Below are positions 11,123 through 21,460 of a stretch of DNA of 64,000 nt, one piece after another. This stretch comes from Flavobacteriaceae bacterium. GTDB taxonomy: Bacteria; Bacteroidota; Bacteroidia; Flavobacteriales; Flavobacteriaceae. Each line of letters begins with the position of its first letter. Positions within the stretch are counted from its first letter, which is position 1. The notes beneath the pieces are model-generated. The model was not told the DNA's origin and searched no databases. It saw only the letters and a list, made by a program, of their open reading frames with translations. The translations under genes were made by a program, and so were the position numbers. The stretch is taken from contig JAHEET010000001.1 in the NCBI GenBank assembly GCA_024640565.1, forward strand, positions 124,001-188,000. Direction: 5' to 3'.

Positions 11123-11737
11123 TTAAATCATTTTAAAATCCAACATCAATTCCCCATTGACTGCACATTGGAGTCGGTCACCTTTAAAAATTTCTCCTTT
11201 TCCTAGCGCAGGGGTTCCTGTAAAGATTAAATCTCCAGGTTGCAGCGTCATGTATTCAGATATAAAAACAATGATGTCAGCAAAATCATGAATCATAAAA
11301 GCGGTGTTACTTTTTTGTCTTTCTTCACCATTAATTTTTAAATCAAAATCAATATCTGCTAAATTAGGGTATTCAGCAATGGATTTAAAGCTTGATATTG
11401 GAGCGGCTCCGTCAAAGCCTTTTGCAAATTCCCAAGGATGTTTTGTTTCTCGAGCTTTCTTAAGGATGTCTGTAGCCGTATAGTCGATTCCAATTGCAAT
11501 TTCAGAAATATGAGAAGTGGCTGTTTCTCTAGAAATATTTTTTCCTTCTTTTCCTATTTTAATAACCAATTCTACTTCGTAAATTAATTCCTTTGTAATT
11601 TGGGAAGGATAGACAACATCGCAATTAACTGCTAAACTCGAAGTTGGTTTGGAGAAAATAAATTTTTTCCCTTTCTTTTTTTCTGGTATGTCTTTTAAAT
11701 CCGTTACATAATTACTTCCTATTCCTAAAATCTTCAT
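11123..11737 (-). CDS. fumarylacetoacetate hydrolase (FAH) family protein
   Basis: A 204-residue single-domain FAH fold enzyme. Metal-binding and active-site motifs are visible: the YEVELVIKIGKEGKNIS acidic segment, IAIGIDYTATDIL, AKGFDGAAPIS and the terminal LQPGDLIFTGTPALGKG. Members are hydrolases, decarboxylases or tautomerases acting on 2-oxo acids (for example acylpyruvases or oxaloacetate tautomerase-like enzymes). The exact substrate is not resolvable here. It pairs with the GNAT gene 11 bp downstream. Confidence 0.85.
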   Translation of the reverse strand: MKILGIGSNYVTDLKDIPEKKKGKKFIFSKPTSSLAVNCDVVYPSQITKELIYEVELVIKIGKEGKNISRETATSHISEIAIGIDYTATDILKKARETKHPWEFAKGFDGAAPISSFKSIAEYPNLADIDFDLKINGEERQKSNTAFMIHDFADIIVFISEYMTLQPGDLIFTGTPALGKGEIFKGDRLQCAVNGELMLDFKMI

Positions 11738-11772
11738 GGTATCTTATTATTTTTATAACTTGTATAAATGTA

Positions 11773-11821
11773 TAAAAAATCCACTAGAAAAAAGAAGAGA
11801 TACTTCCATTTAAAAGTGGAT
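11773..11821 (-). terminator. probable rho-independent terminator of lysA
   Basis: On the minus strand ATCCACT (11821-11815) pairs with AGTGGAT (11785-11779), followed by a run of T residues. The 29-nt loop contains a second short pairing, GAAG with CTTC. It lies 22 bp after the lysA stop codon and before the FAH gene. The long loop makes it a weaker call than the other terminators here. Confidence 0.5.
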
Positions 11822-11842
11822 AAAATTGTAATGTATTTTTTT

Positions 11843-13051
11843 TTAAGACAGTTCTATGATTTCTTGGTTGTGCAAAATGTCTTTAATGGTTTGTCTTTTT
11901 CTGATTAAATAATCTTTTCCCTGGTGTACCATAACCTCTGCAGGCAAATAACGGGAATTGTAATTGGACGCCATGGAGAAACAATAGGCACCCGCGTTGT
12001 GGAAACATAAGACATCTTCTTCAGAGATTTCTGCGATGCGCCTATTAGATCCAAAGGTATCAGTTTCACAAATATATCCAACCACAGAATAATATCGATC
12101 TCTTCCCTCTGGGTTAGAAATATTGGTAATTTGATGATAAGAGTCATACATCATAGGTCTTACCAAGTGATTGAAGCCAGAATCTACATGTGCAAAAACA
12201 GTAGAGGTGGTTTGTTTAACAACATTTACTTTTGCTAAAAATACGCCTGCTTCAGAAACTAAAAATTTACCTGGTTCAAACATGAGGGTAATTTCTTTGC
12301 CATATTCTTCACAAAAGGCATTAAATCGTTCCGACAATTGCAATCCTAATTGTTCGATATCTGTAGAAATATCTCCTTCCTTATAGGGTACTTTAAAGCC
12401 ACTTCCAAAATCAATAAAATCGATATTGTCAAACTGTTTAGCAACATCAAATAAAATTTCTGTTGCACGCAAAAAAGTATCGATATCTAAAATATCAGAT
12501 CCTGTGTGCATGTGAATTCCATTGATGTTCATTCCAGTGTTTTCTACAACACGTTTGATGTGGGGTACTTGGTGGATAGAAATTCCAAATTTAGAATCAA
12601 TATGTCCGACAGAAATTTTAGAATTTCCGCCCGCCATAATGTGTGGATTAATACGGATACATACTGGAATTTCGGGATGTTTTTGGCCAAATAATTCTAG
12701 AATAGACAGGTTGTCAATATTAATTTGTACTCCTAATTTCGCTACTTCTTCAATTTCCTTTAGCGATACACCATTGGGTGTAAAAATAATTTTTTTTGGA
12801 GCTATGCCAGTAGTCAATCCCAATTGTACTTCCTGAATTGAAACTGTATCGAGACCAGCACCAATATTTTTGAAAAACTTTAAAATGTTGATATTGGAAA
12901 GTGCTTTTACAGCATAGTTCAATTTTAAGTTTTTTACACCACTAAACGCACTGGTTAATCGGTTGTATTGCGATTCAATTTTATCGGTATCATAGACATA
13001 TAATGGGCTTCCGTATTTGTTTGCCAATGCCAATAGTTGTGTTCTTTCCAC
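11843..13051 (-). CDS. lysA: diaminopimelate decarboxylase
   Basis: PLP alanine-racemase-fold enzyme that decarboxylates meso-DAP to lysine. Motifs are GSPLYVYDTDKI, the PLP lysine in LNYAVKALSN, HMHTGSDI, DFGSGFKVPY, EPGKFLVSEAG and GAYCFSMASNYNSR. The reading frame has no ATG at its beginning. Candidate starts are TTG 13087, GTG 13075 and GTG 13051. I prefer 13051 (402 residues) because it places LLALA-KYGSPLYVYD at the usual distance from the start. A -7-like box TAATTTTG on the minus strand (13082-13075) also overlaps the upstream candidates. Function is certain; the start is not. Confidence 0.9.
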   Translation of the reverse strand: MERTQLLALANKYGSPLYVYDTDKIESQYNRLTSAFSGVKNLKLNYAVKALSNINILKFFKNIGAGLDTVSIQEVQLGLTTGIAPKKIIFTPNGVSLKEIEEVAKLGVQINIDNLSILELFGQKHPEIPVCIRINPHIMAGGNSKISVGHIDSKFGISIHQVPHIKRVVENTGMNINGIHMHTGSDILDIDTFLRATEILFDVAKQFDNIDFIDFGSGFKVPYKEGDISTDIEQLGLQLSERFNAFCEEYGKEITLMFEPGKFLVSEAGVFLAKVNVVKQTTSTVFAHVDSGFNHLVRPMMYDSYHQITNISNPEGRDRYYSVVGYICETDTFGSNRRIAEISEEDVLCFHNAGAYCFSMASNYNSRYLPAEVMVHQGKDYLIRKRQTIKDILHNQEIIELS

Positions 13052-13342
13052 GAATGTTTGTTTTTTATTTTTCACAAAATTAGCCAAATTACAAGCGGTA
13101 GCAGTATTTGTTTAAAAATAAAACAAATTGTTTTTTTTTGTGATTTTTACATTCAAAATGAATTGCTAGCGAGTTGCTTTTTTAGTTACTAAATGCTTAT
13201 TTCTCTTTTGTGAAAAGTGTAGATTATACAGTGGAATTTTCGTTGAAATCCTGTTGATAACTAATTAAAAAAGCCGTTTTATTTTTCTGTGTTAAATCCT
13301 ATTTTAGCTATCACTTCACAGTTAATTGTAGTACGCTATTTT

Positions 13343-15202
13343 ATGAGTCAAGAATCCAAATATACAGAAGATAATATTCGATCATTAGATTGGAAAGAAC
13401 ATATAAGAATGCGCCCCGGAATGTACATTGGTAAGTTGGGTGATGGTTCTTCTGCAGATGATGGGATCTATATTTTGGTCAAAGAAGTTTTAGACAACTC
13501 CATAGATGAATATGTCATGGGTGCTGGGAAAACAATTGAAATTTCTATTCAAGGGAGTAAAGTAACTGTGCGTGACTATGGTCGAGGAATTCCATTGGGA
13601 AAAGTTGTAGACGTAGTTTCTAAAATGAATACTGGAGGGAAATACGATTCAAAAGCTTTTAAAAAATCGGTAGGTTTAAACGGTGTAGGAACCAAAGCTG
13701 TCAATGCATTGTCATCTTTTTTTAGAGTAGAATCTTCCAGAGAAGGTAAATCCGCATCTGCAGAGTTTAGTAAAGGGACGCTGACAAACCAGGAGTTTTT
13801 AGAAGAAACCTCTCGTAGAAAAGGCACCAAGGTTTCTTTTATTCCAGATGAAGCGATTTTTAAAAATTATAAATACCGAAATGAGTACGTAGCAAAAATG
13901 CTAAAGTACTATGTGTATCTAAATCCAGGATTGACCATTATCTTTAACGGAGAGAAATTCTTTTCAGAAAATGGACTGAAAGATTTACTGGAAGATAATA
14001 ACAATCAAGCAGATATGTTGTACCCTATCATTCATCTAAAAGGGAATGATATCGAAGTTGCTATTACCCACAGTAAAACCCAATATTCAGAAGAATACCA
14101 TTCCTTTGTTAATGGACAATATACCACCCAAGGGGGCACGCATCAATCTGCATTTAGAGAAGCCATTGTAAAAACCGTTCGTGAATTTTATGGGAAAAAC
14201 TTTGAAGCTTCCGATGTGCGAAAATCAATTATTTCTGCCATTGCCATTAAAGTAATGGAACCTGTTTTTGAGAGCCAGACCAAAACAAAGCTTGGATCTA
14301 CCGAAATGGGGGGAGATTTATCCACAGTAAGAACGTATATTAACGACTTTGTAAAAACACAGCTTGACAATTACCTTCACAAAAATGTGGAGGTTGCCGA
14401 GCAATTACAAAAGAAAATAATTCAAGCAGAAAAAGAACGAAAAGAACTTTCAGGAATTCGAAAACTTGCAAGAGATAGAGCCAAGAAATCGAGTTTACAC
14501 AATAAGAAGTTGCGAGACTGTAGAATCCATTTGGGAGATGTTAAGAAACAAAATTATCTAGAATCTACTTTGTTTATTACCGAAGGAGATTCTGCCTCTG
14601 GCTCCATTACCAAATCGAGAAATGTAAATACACAGGCCGTTTTTAGTCTCAAAGGAAAACCCCTAAACTCCTATGGATTGACTAAGAAAATTGTATATGA
14701 AAATGAAGAGTTTAATTTATTACAAGCCGCATTAAATATTGAAGATGGTTTAGAAGGATTGCGTTATAACAACATTGTGATTGCTACGGATGCTGATGTA
14801 GATGGGATGCACATTCGATTGTTATTAATTACTTTTTTCTTACAATTTTTTCCAGAGTTGATTAAAGAAGGTCACTTGTACATTTTAGAAACCCCTTTGT
14901 TTCGAGTTCGAAATAAGAAAGAAACGCATTATTGTTATTCAGAAGATGAAAAACGGATGGCGATCGAAAAATTAAGAGGAAAGCCAGAGATCACTCGATT
15001 TAAAGGATTGGGAGAAATTTCACCGAATGAATTTGTTCATTTTATAGGAGATGATATCCGTTTGGATCCTGTAATGTTAGGCAAAGAAATGTCTATCGAA
15101 GAAATGTTGCAATTCTACATGGGGAAAAATACCCCAGATAGGCAGAAATTTATCATCGAGAATTTAAAAGTAGAGTTGGATACCATAGAAGACGAAGTGT
15201 AG
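13343..15202 (+). CDS. parE: DNA topoisomerase IV subunit B
   Basis: ATPase subunit of type IIA topoisomerase, 619 residues from ATG 13343. An upstream in-frame TTG at 13289 would add an unrelated 18-residue extension and is not favoured. GHKL motifs are [18 protein letters not shown] and [21 protein letters not shown] motifs are [15 protein letters not shown] and [12 protein letters not shown]. The length lacks a GyrB-type insert. The pairing with the downstream GyrA/ParC-type gene (3-bp gap) supports topoisomerase IV rather than gyrase. Confidence 0.93.
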   Translation: MSQESKYTEDNIRSLDWKEHIRMRPGMYIGKLGDGSSADDGIYILVKEVLDNSIDEYVMGAGKTIEISIQGSKVTVRDYGRGIPLGKVVDVVSKMNTGGKYDSKAFKKSVGLNGVGTKAVNALSSFFRVESSREGKSASAEFSKGTLTNQEFLEETSRRKGTKVSFIPDEAIFKNYKYRNEYVAKMLKYYVYLNPGLTIIFNGEKFFSENGLKDLLEDNNNQADMLYPIIHLKGNDIEVAITHSKTQYSEEYHSFVNGQYTTQGGTHQSAFREAIVKTVREFYGKNFEASDVRKSIISAIAIKVMEPVFESQTKTKLGSTEMGGDLSTVRTYINDFVKTQLDNYLHKNVEVAEQLQKKIIQAEKERKELSGIRKLARDRAKKSSLHNKKLRDCRIHLGDVKKQNYLESTLFITEGDSASGSITKSRNVNTQAVFSLKGKPLNSYGLTKKIVYENEEFNLLQAALNIEDGLEGLRYNNIVIATDADVDGMHIRLLLITFFLQFFPELIKEGHLYILETPLFRVRNKKETHYCYSEDEKRMAIEKLRGKPEITRFKGLGEISPNEFVHFIGDDIRLDPVMLGKEMSIEEMLQFYMGKNTPDRQKFIIENLKVELDTIEDEV

Positions 15203-15205
15203 CAT

Positions 15206-17938
15206 ATGAGCGAAGAAATATACGACAACGAACACGAAGAAGAATTGAAAGATCAATCTGAAGCGTTAGCGCATCAGAGTGAACCTGTTGAAACCATTAC
15301 CAAAGTAACTGGAATGTACAAGGAGTGGTTTTTAGATTATGCTTCCTACGTAATTTTAGAAAGAGCAGTACCATCCCTGGAAGATGGTTTAAAGCCAGTA
15401 CAGCGAAGAATTATGCATTCCATGAAAGACCTGGACGATGGACGCTACAACAAAGTAGCGAATATAGTTGGGCATACCATGCAATATCACCCTCACGGAG
15501 ATGCTTCTATTGCCGATGCGATGGTACAGATTGGTCAAAAAGAATTGCTCATTGACATGCAAGGAAACTGGGGGAATATTCTTACAGGAGACCGTGCTGC
15601 AGCTTCTCGGTATATCGAAGCCCGTTTGTCAAAATTTGCTTTAGAAGTTGTTTTCAATCCAAAAACAACCGATTGGAAAATGTCTTATGATGGGAGAAGA
15701 AAAGAACCCATAGACCTGCCTGTAAAGTTTCCACTATTGCTGGCACAAGGAGCAGAAGGTATTGCAGTGGGCTTATCTACTAAAATTCTCCCCCATAATT
15801 TTAATGAATTGATTGATGCTTCCATCAAATACTTAAAGGGAAGAAGTTTTACCATTTTACCCGATTTTTTAACGGGTGGAATTGCAGATTTCACCAACTA
15901 TAATGATGGAAAACGAGGCGGTAAAGTTCGGGTTCGAGCAAAAATTGCTCAATTAGACAAAAAGACATTGGTTATAAGTGAAATTCCTTTTGGAACCACC
16001 ACCAGCTCTTTAATTGATAGCATTATCAAAGCCAATGAAAAAGGAAAAATAAAGATTAAAAAAATTGAAGACAATACAGCAGCAGCAGTAGAAATCGTAG
16101 TACATCTACCGCCAAATGTTTCGCCAGATAAAACCATAGATGCGCTGTATGCTTTTACCAATTGTGAAAATTCTATTTCACCTTTGTGTTGTACTATTGA
16201 AGATAATAAACCTGTCTTTTTAGGCGTCAGCGAAATGCTAAAGCATTCTACAGATTTAACAGTAGACTTGTTGAAAAAGGAATTGGAAATTCAATTGAAC
16301 GAATTGGAGGAACAATGGCATTTTTCTTCTTTGGAGCGTATTTTCATAGAAAATAGAATCTATCGAGATATTGAAGAACAAGAAACTTGGGAAGGTGTTA
16401 TCCAAGCTATTGATGCAGGATTAAAACCACATATAAAACATTTAATCCGGGCAGTCACTCAAGAAGATATTGTTCGTTTGACTGAAATTAGAATCAAGAA
16501 AATATCAAAGTTTGATATTGATAAAGCCAAGCAATTCATACAAGGCTTGGAAGATAAGATTACAGAAGTTAAAGGACATTTAGCCAATTTAATTGAATTT
16601 GCAATTGATTACTTTAAGCGTTTAAAAGCGGCTTATGGAAAAGGCAAAGAACGCAAAACTGATATTCGAATTTTTGATGATATTGTTGCCTCAAAGGTAG
16701 CCATGAATAATGCCAAGCTTTATGTGAACAGAGAAGAAGGCTTTATTGGAACTTCTCTCAAAAGAGATGAATTTGTAACAGATTGTTCGGACATTGATGA
16801 TGTGATTGTTTTTAGAAAAGACGGTAAAATGATGGTCACCAAAATAGATGCTAAAATCTTTATTGGTAAAGACATTATTCATGTTGCCATTTTTAAAAAG
16901 AAAGACAAACGAACGGTTTACAATTTTATATATCGAGATGGAACAAAAGGCCCTTCCTACATGAAGCGTTTTAATGTGACTTCAGTTACCCGAGACAAAG
17001 AGTATGATTTAACCAATGGGAATAAAGGTTCTAAAGTATTGTATTTTTCGGCAAATCCAAATGGAGAGGCAGAAGTAGTTACTGTAAATTTACGTGCTGT
17101 TGGAAGTGTTAAGAAACTCAAATGGGATCTTGATTTTGCAGACCTGAGCGTGAAAGGTAGGGCGGTAAGAGGAAACACTATAACCAAATACACCATTAAG
17201 TCCATCGAATTTAAATCTGCAGGAGTATCTACTTTAAAACCACGTAAGATCTGGTTTGATGAAGCAGTACAACGTTTGAATGTAGACGATAGAGGAGATC
17301 TTTTAGGAGAGTTTAAAGCAGAAGATAAGTTGCTCATTATTACACAAAGTGGAAAAGCAAAAGCGGTAAAACCAGATCTGGCCATGCACTTTGAAAATGA
17401 TATGATTGTTTTGGAAAAATGGAATCCAGACAAACCCATTTCCTTGCTTTATTTTGATGGAGAGAAAGAACGTTACTACATTAAACGTTTCCTTATAGAA
17501 ACTACTGAAAAAGAAGAAATTCTTTTTGCAAACCATCCAAAATCACAATTAGAAATTGTGGCAACAGATTACCGCCCAATGGCAGAAATTGTCTACTCCA
17601 AAAGAAATCTTGAAAATCAAACCATCAATTTTGAAACTTTTATCGCGGTCAAAGGAATAAAAGCTCAAGGAAATCAATTGACCACCAATAAAATAAAGCA
17701 GGTAAATTTGTTGGAACCGCTGCCCTTTGTAGCACCAGAACCACCCTCATCAGACGCAATAGAAGTGATAGCACCCCAGGTTATTGAAGAAACCTTGCCC
17801 ATGGACGTGCCTACAATAGAAAACTCTTCTGAGTCAGAACTTCTAAATAAAGAAACTAAAAAGGAAGCCCTGTTGAAAAAAGCAATTCAAAAGAAGAAAG
17901 AAAATACCAACGATGATACCCAGCAATCTCTTTTTTAG
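15206..17938 (+). CDS. parC: DNA topoisomerase IV subunit A
   Basis: DNA-cleaving subunit, 910 residues. The catalytic Tyr is residue 136 (AAASRYIEARL). The quinolone-region equivalent reads HGDASIADAM (residues 97-106), so Ala100 is at the position of E. coli GyrA Ser83 and Asp104 at that of Asp87. The C-terminal part forms beta-pinwheel-like repeats, then a charged tail rich in Glu, Lys and Asn (about residues 835-910) without a recognisable domain. It starts 3 bp after parE and is convergent with the BtuF-like gene, with a 9-bp gap. Confidence 0.93.
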   Translation: MSEEIYDNEHEEELKDQSEALAHQSEPVETITKVTGMYKEWFLDYASYVILERAVPSLEDGLKPVQRRIMHSMKDLDDGRYNKVANIVGHTMQYHPHGDASIADAMVQIGQKELLIDMQGNWGNILTGDRAAASRYIEARLSKFALEVVFNPKTTDWKMSYDGRRKEPIDLPVKFPLLLAQGAEGIAVGLSTKILPHNFNELIDASIKYLKGRSFTILPDFLTGGIADFTNYNDGKRGGKVRVRAKIAQLDKKTLVISEIPFGTTTSSLIDSIIKANEKGKIKIKKIEDNTAAAVEIVVHLPPNVSPDKTIDALYAFTNCENSISPLCCTIEDNKPVFLGVSEMLKHSTDLTVDLLKKELEIQLNELEEQWHFSSLERIFIENRIYRDIEEQETWEGVIQAIDAGLKPHIKHLIRAVTQEDIVRLTEIRIKKISKFDIDKAKQFIQGLEDKITEVKGHLANLIEFAIDYFKRLKAAYGKGKERKTDIRIFDDIVASKVAMNNAKLYVNREEGFIGTSLKRDEFVTDCSDIDDVIVFRKDGKMMVTKIDAKIFIGKDIIHVAIFKKKDKRTVYNFIYRDGTKGPSYMKRFNVTSVTRDKEYDLTNGNKGSKVLYFSANPNGEAEVVTVNLRAVGSVKKLKWDLDFADLSVKGRAVRGNTITKYTIKSIEFKSAGVSTLKPRKIWFDEAVQRLNVDDRGDLLGEFKAEDKLLIITQSGKAKAVKPDLAMHFENDMIVLEKWNPDKPISLLYFDGEKERYYIKRFLIETTEKEEILFANHPKSQLEIVATDYRPMAEIVYSKRNLENQTINFETFIAVKGIKAQGNQLTTNKIKQVNLLEPLPFVAPEPPSSDAIEVIAPQVIEETLPMDVPTIENSSESELLNKETKKEALLKKAIQKKKENTNDDTQQSLF

Positions 17939-17947
17939 AAATGAAAG

Positions 17948-19087
17948 TTATTTCATTTTCTCAAAAAAGACCAATTCATAATTGGGTAACAATGCTGGAT
18001 TTGTAATTTTAATGAGGTCTTTAAGCACTAAATCTGGTCTAGTTGTTGCTAATTCATAATAAAGAACACCGCCCGATTTTCCTTTTTTTGTGGTTGGTGT
18101 ATAGATTTGGTCGTCTTGAAATGCTTTGAATTTTGCATACAATGCATTGCTCTCTAAAAGTTGTTTTTTCGAAGTGAAGTAGCCAGGAGCTATCCAAAAT
18201 TCTGCATTTGCACCCTTGTCAAAAACACTTTCAAAACTCAAAGAAAGACTTCCTTTACCTTTCGTATCTTGCCACAAATAAGAAAGATTTGCGTCTTTTA
18301 AAAATTGCGCAACATAACTTTCTCCTGCCGGTAAATTCCAGATATCCTTACTCATAATTGCTCCCGATACAACTGTTGCTTTTCGGAAGCTTTGCAACGC
18401 CTTTTTCTTAGCATTTTTATAGTTGGTTTCAATCGCTTTAAAAATACTGTCAGCTTGCTTTTCTTTGTCCAACAATACGCCAAAAAACTTAATCCATTCT
18501 GCTCTTCCTAAGGGAGTTTCTTCGAGCCAATCCCCGTTATAAATGATGTTAATTCCTGCTTTTTGCAGTGTTGTTAAACTTTTGTCAGCAGACGTAACAC
18601 TGAATCCAACAACGAGGTCGGGATGTAAATCCAATAAAATTTCGGTGTTCAAAGAATTCTCCTTCCCAACTTCAGTGATTTTTCCTGCATCCAACAATTT
18701 TCTTGTTCGCTCTGAAGAAATATACTGTCCATTTGGAAAACCAACTAAGGTGTTTTCTGATTGTAATAGCTCCACCATTGGAATGTGCGTGGTAGATGTT
18801 ACTACTATATTTTTGACGGGTACTTGAATTGCCTGAAGGGGAGAAACATTCGATGTATTAGGGGGTATTCTTTTATAAAGGTGGTAACTAGTAGCCTGTT
18901 TAGCCTGCAGATATGGCGCTTTTACAATCAGATTTTTGTAGCCTTTTTTTTCAACGATCTCAAAACCTTTGGCATGTATAATTTTCGAAGTTGTCTTTAG
19001 GGGTGCTTCAGGTAGTGCTTCTTTTTTACAACAAACAACTACTAGAAGTGCTGCAATAGGTATAATTTTTAAAGAATTAAGTTTCAT
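17948..19087 (-). CDS. BtuF-like substrate-binding lipoprotein of a B12/iron-type ABC transporter
   Basis: A 379-residue periplasmic-binding-protein (PeriBP_2-like) lipoprotein. I chose ATG 19087 because it gives a lipoprotein signal, MKLNSLKIIPIAALLVVVCC, with Cys at about residue 19 or 20; the upstream extension to 19135 lacks this logic. Typical motifs include RIVVTSTTHIPMVELL-like segments, LVGFPNGQYISSERTRKLLDAG, LHPDLVVGFSV and GRAEWIKFFGVLLDKE. The ligand is inferred as cobalamin from the divergent riboswitch-controlled BtuB-like receptor; haem or siderophore binding is the alternative. No permease or ATPase gene is in the window. Confidence 0.8.
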   Translation of the reverse strand: MKLNSLKIIPIAALLVVVCCKKEALPEAPLKTTSKIIHAKGFEIVEKKGYKNLIVKAPYLQAKQATSYHLYKRIPPNTSNVSPLQAIQVPVKNIVVTSTTHIPMVELLQSENTLVGFPNGQYISSERTRKLLDAGKITEVGKENSLNTEILLDLHPDLVVGFSVTSADKSLTTLQKAGINIIYNGDWLEETPLGRAEWIKFFGVLLDKEKQADSIFKAIETNYKNAKKKALQSFRKATVVSGAIMSKDIWNLPAGESYVAQFLKDANLSYLWQDTKGKGSLSLSFESVFDKGANAEFWIAPGYFTSKKQLLESNALYAKFKAFQDDQIYTPTTKKGKSGGVLYYELATTRPDLVLKDLIKITNPALLPNYELVFFEKMK

Positions 19088-19123
19088 TGAAGGTAAATTA
19101 TGCAACAAGATTACAAAACAATT

Positions 19124-19152
19124 TTGTATTAGCAATTTTTATATTAGTTTCG
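19124..19152 (+). promoter_or_regulatory. candidate promoter of the riboswitch-btuB transcript
   Basis: TTG at 19124-19126, an 18-nt spacer, then TAGTTTCG at 19145-19152, which differs from TAnnTTTG at one position. The predicted start site near 19159 coincides with the first base of the proposed riboswitch P1 stem, which supports the call. Confidence 0.4.
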
Positions 19153-19158
19153 CAGTGA

Positions 19159-19387
19159 TTTTAGGTTTTGATATCACGTTCGTTGGATATCAAATTAAAA
19201 GGGAATCTGGTTAAAATCCAGAACTGTTCCCGCAACTGTAAGTTTATGCTGCACCTAGTACTAAATTCATTTTAGTGTGCGGCACCTTAAAAGGATGTTA
19301 CTGCAACTTTTGCCACTGATGTATAATTGGGAAGGCTACGTAACATGAAAACAAGTCAGGAGACCTGCCCATCATCATGAGTTAAAA
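19159..19387 (+). ncRNA. cobalamin (adenosylcobalamin-type) riboswitch
   Basis: Contains a near-consensus B12 box AAGTCAGGAGACCTGCC (19353-19369), plus GCCACTG followed by GGGAAGG in the six-way junction core. Upstream core sequence is AAAAGGGAATCTGGT...CCAGAACTGTTCCCGCAACTGTA. A 9-bp stem TTTGATATC/GATATCAAA (19167-19175 with 19186-19194) fits P2, and TTTTA/TAAAA (19159-19163 with 19383-19387) fits P1. It sits between btuF (divergent) and the BtuB-like receptor and should repress the receptor when B12 is bound. No strong terminator lies between it and the gene, so translational control is more likely than attenuation. Confidence 0.95.
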
Positions 19388-19470
19388 ACTTTCGGGATAA
19401 AAGTTTATGTACCAAATCTATTTTCGTACACGAAATTTACCTGATTTATTGTTTCAATTAAATCAAAAAA

Positions 19471-21378
19471 ATGAAAAAACAAGTTTTATTTGTAGGTATT
19501 TTGGCATGTAGTTTTGTTAGCACAACCCTTTTTGCACAAGAAGAAAAAAAAGAAAAAGTAGAATTTTTAGAGGAAGTGGTTGTTACAGCTACCAAGTTTG
19601 AAACCAACACCAAAAATGTTGGTAAAATTATTTACACTATTACCCAAGAAACAATTAAAAACAACGCTGGAAAGACTATTTCAGATTTACTTAATGAGAT
19701 TCCTGGGGTAGAAATTAATGGAAATTTCAGCACCAAAGGACAGAATTTAGGCTACTACATTCGAGGAGGTAGAAATCGACAAGTTGCCATTTTAATCAAT
19801 GGCGTTGCTGTGAATGATCCCTCCTCATTTAATGGCGATTTTGACTTACGCCAGATAGATATCAATCAGATTGAGCGTATTGAAGTTTTAAAAGGTGCTT
19901 CCTCTACATTGTACGGTACAGGAGCTGCCACTGGTGTGATAAATATCCTCTTAAAAAAGGCTTCTAAAAAAGAGTTTGCTGCCACTTTTACTTCTTCTAT
20001 AGGTACAAATACTTCTTCTGAAGACACACGTTTTGCGGGAGATACTTATATGACAAGTCTGAACATGAATGGAACGTTAAAGAATGTAGATTATTTGCTA
20101 GCTTTAAGTGCGAATAGTTCTAACGGCTTGTCTGCTGCTGAAAGCACTACCAACACCCTTTTTGAGGAGGATGCATTTACCCGTAAAAATGTATTACTGA
20201 ACTTAAATTTTCATATAAATAACCAACTAAAAATAGGCGTTAATTCTAGCTATAACCAATTTTTTACTGATTTTGATGGGACCGATTATGATCCGGTAAC
20301 TTACGAAGCGACTCCTGCAGATAGAGACAATAGGCTGAAAAGTGTTCAAAAAAGATTTGGAGTGCATGCTGATTATAAATACGCCAAAGGAATGTTGAAA
20401 GTGAGAACTTTTTTTACAGGAATTCAAAGAAATGAAACCCCTTCTGAAGATTATTTTAAGGGTGAAGTCTATGGATTAGATGTGTTTAATAATTACAAGA
20501 TCAATAGCAAATATTCATTTTTAGTAGGTTTTACAGCGCAATCTCAAGACATGCTGCAACAAACCGCGTACAGTGCTATTGAAAAAGGAAGCGGAAAGCA
20601 ACATTTTTACGATCCGTATTTGTCGTTTAATTACAACAGTAACGTTGGATTTTATTTGAATGCAGGTACTCGTTTGAACATTCATAGTGAATACAATCAA
20701 AACGTTGTATTCAATGTCAACCCATCTTATAACTTTCGCTTTTTAGATAGCGATGCAAAGATTTTTGCTTCCTACAGCACGGCATTTGTAACCCCAACAC
20801 TTTCGGAAATTTTCACAAAACTTCCTTCAATAGATGCGCTATTACCAGAAGAGGATGTAACCATAGAAGGAGGGTTTGAACTGCTTTTCTCCAAAAAACT
20901 GGTATTGAATGCTACTTATTTCCATCTTGAAGAAACCAATAAAATTGGATATGATCCAATTAGCTATCAAACAATGAACGATTTTGGAACTTTTTCTGCA
21001 AAAGGAGTTGAAACTGTAATCACTTTTAAGGCTTCTGATAAAATGCAGCTGTCTGCCAACTATACCTTTATCGATAGAGATGAAAGTTTGTTGCTTAAAA
21101 TCCCTCAAAACAAATTTTTTGTAAAAGCAGCCTATCATTTATTAACGGATACCTTTACATCTTTAAGTTATCGATTTGTTGATGCTACCAAAGATTTTGG
21201 AAACGTCGCATTGCCCTCGTATCAGTTGGTCGATTTTTTTGTACATCATCAATTGCTTGAGGATACCGTTACATTTTACGGAAGTGTGACCAATCTGTTT
21301 AATGAGGACTTTCAAGAAATTGCAGGATACACCACCCGCGGGAGAAATTATAATATTGGGCTGCGTTTGCAATTCTAA
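19471..21378 (+). CDS. btuB: TonB-dependent outer membrane receptor, BtuB-like (vitamin B12)
   Basis: A 635-residue outer membrane receptor. The signal peptide is residues 1-22 (hydrophobic core LFVGILACSFVSTTLFA then Q). A TonB-box-like EEVVVTATKF precedes the plug domain (about 45-150; GYYIRGGRNRQVAILINGV and RIEVLKGASSTLYGTGAATGVINI). The 22-strand barrel follows and ends with the terminal aromatic in GLRLQF. The length matches the small cobalamin/siderophore receptors rather than SusC. Function as a B12 receptor rests on the riboswitch about 85 bp upstream and the divergent BtuF-like lipoprotein. Confidence 0.88.
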   Translation: MKKQVLFVGILACSFVSTTLFAQEEKKEKVEFLEEVVVTATKFETNTKNVGKIIYTITQETIKNNAGKTISDLLNEIPGVEINGNFSTKGQNLGYYIRGGRNRQVAILINGVAVNDPSSFNGDFDLRQIDINQIERIEVLKGASSTLYGTGAATGVINILLKKASKKEFAATFTSSIGTNTSSEDTRFAGDTYMTSLNMNGTLKNVDYLLALSANSSNGLSAAESTTNTLFEEDAFTRKNVLLNLNFHINNQLKIGVNSSYNQFFTDFDGTDYDPVTYEATPADRDNRLKSVQKRFGVHADYKYAKGMLKVRTFFTGIQRNETPSEDYFKGEVYGLDVFNNYKINSKYSFLVGFTAQSQDMLQQTAYSAIEKGSGKQHFYDPYLSFNYNSNVGFYLNAGTRLNIHSEYNQNVVFNVNPSYNFRFLDSDAKIFASYSTAFVTPTLSEIFTKLPSIDALLPEEDVTIEGGFELLFSKKLVLNATYFHLEETNKIGYDPISYQTMNDFGTFSAKGVETVITFKASDKMQLSANYTFIDRDESLLLKIPQNKFFVKAAYHLLTDTFTSLSYRFVDATKDFGNVALPSYQLVDFFVHHQLLEDTVTFYGSVTNLFNEDFQEIAGYTTRGRNYNIGLRLQF

Positions 21379-21460
21379 AACGAGGAACTTTTTTATTGCT
21401 TTGTTATAGGGGATAGTGTTGTTTTGTTGCTAAATACCCCTATAAACAAATCATATATTC

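Noticed and set aside
16957..17439. Open frame of 160 codons antisense to parC
   Set aside because: Opposite-strand shadow of a well-supported gene, composition-driven and without domain features.
17939..17958. AAATGAA/TTCATTT hairpin between parC and the BtuF-like gene as a bidirectional terminator
   Set aside because: Seven AT-rich pairs only and short T runs; too weak to support.
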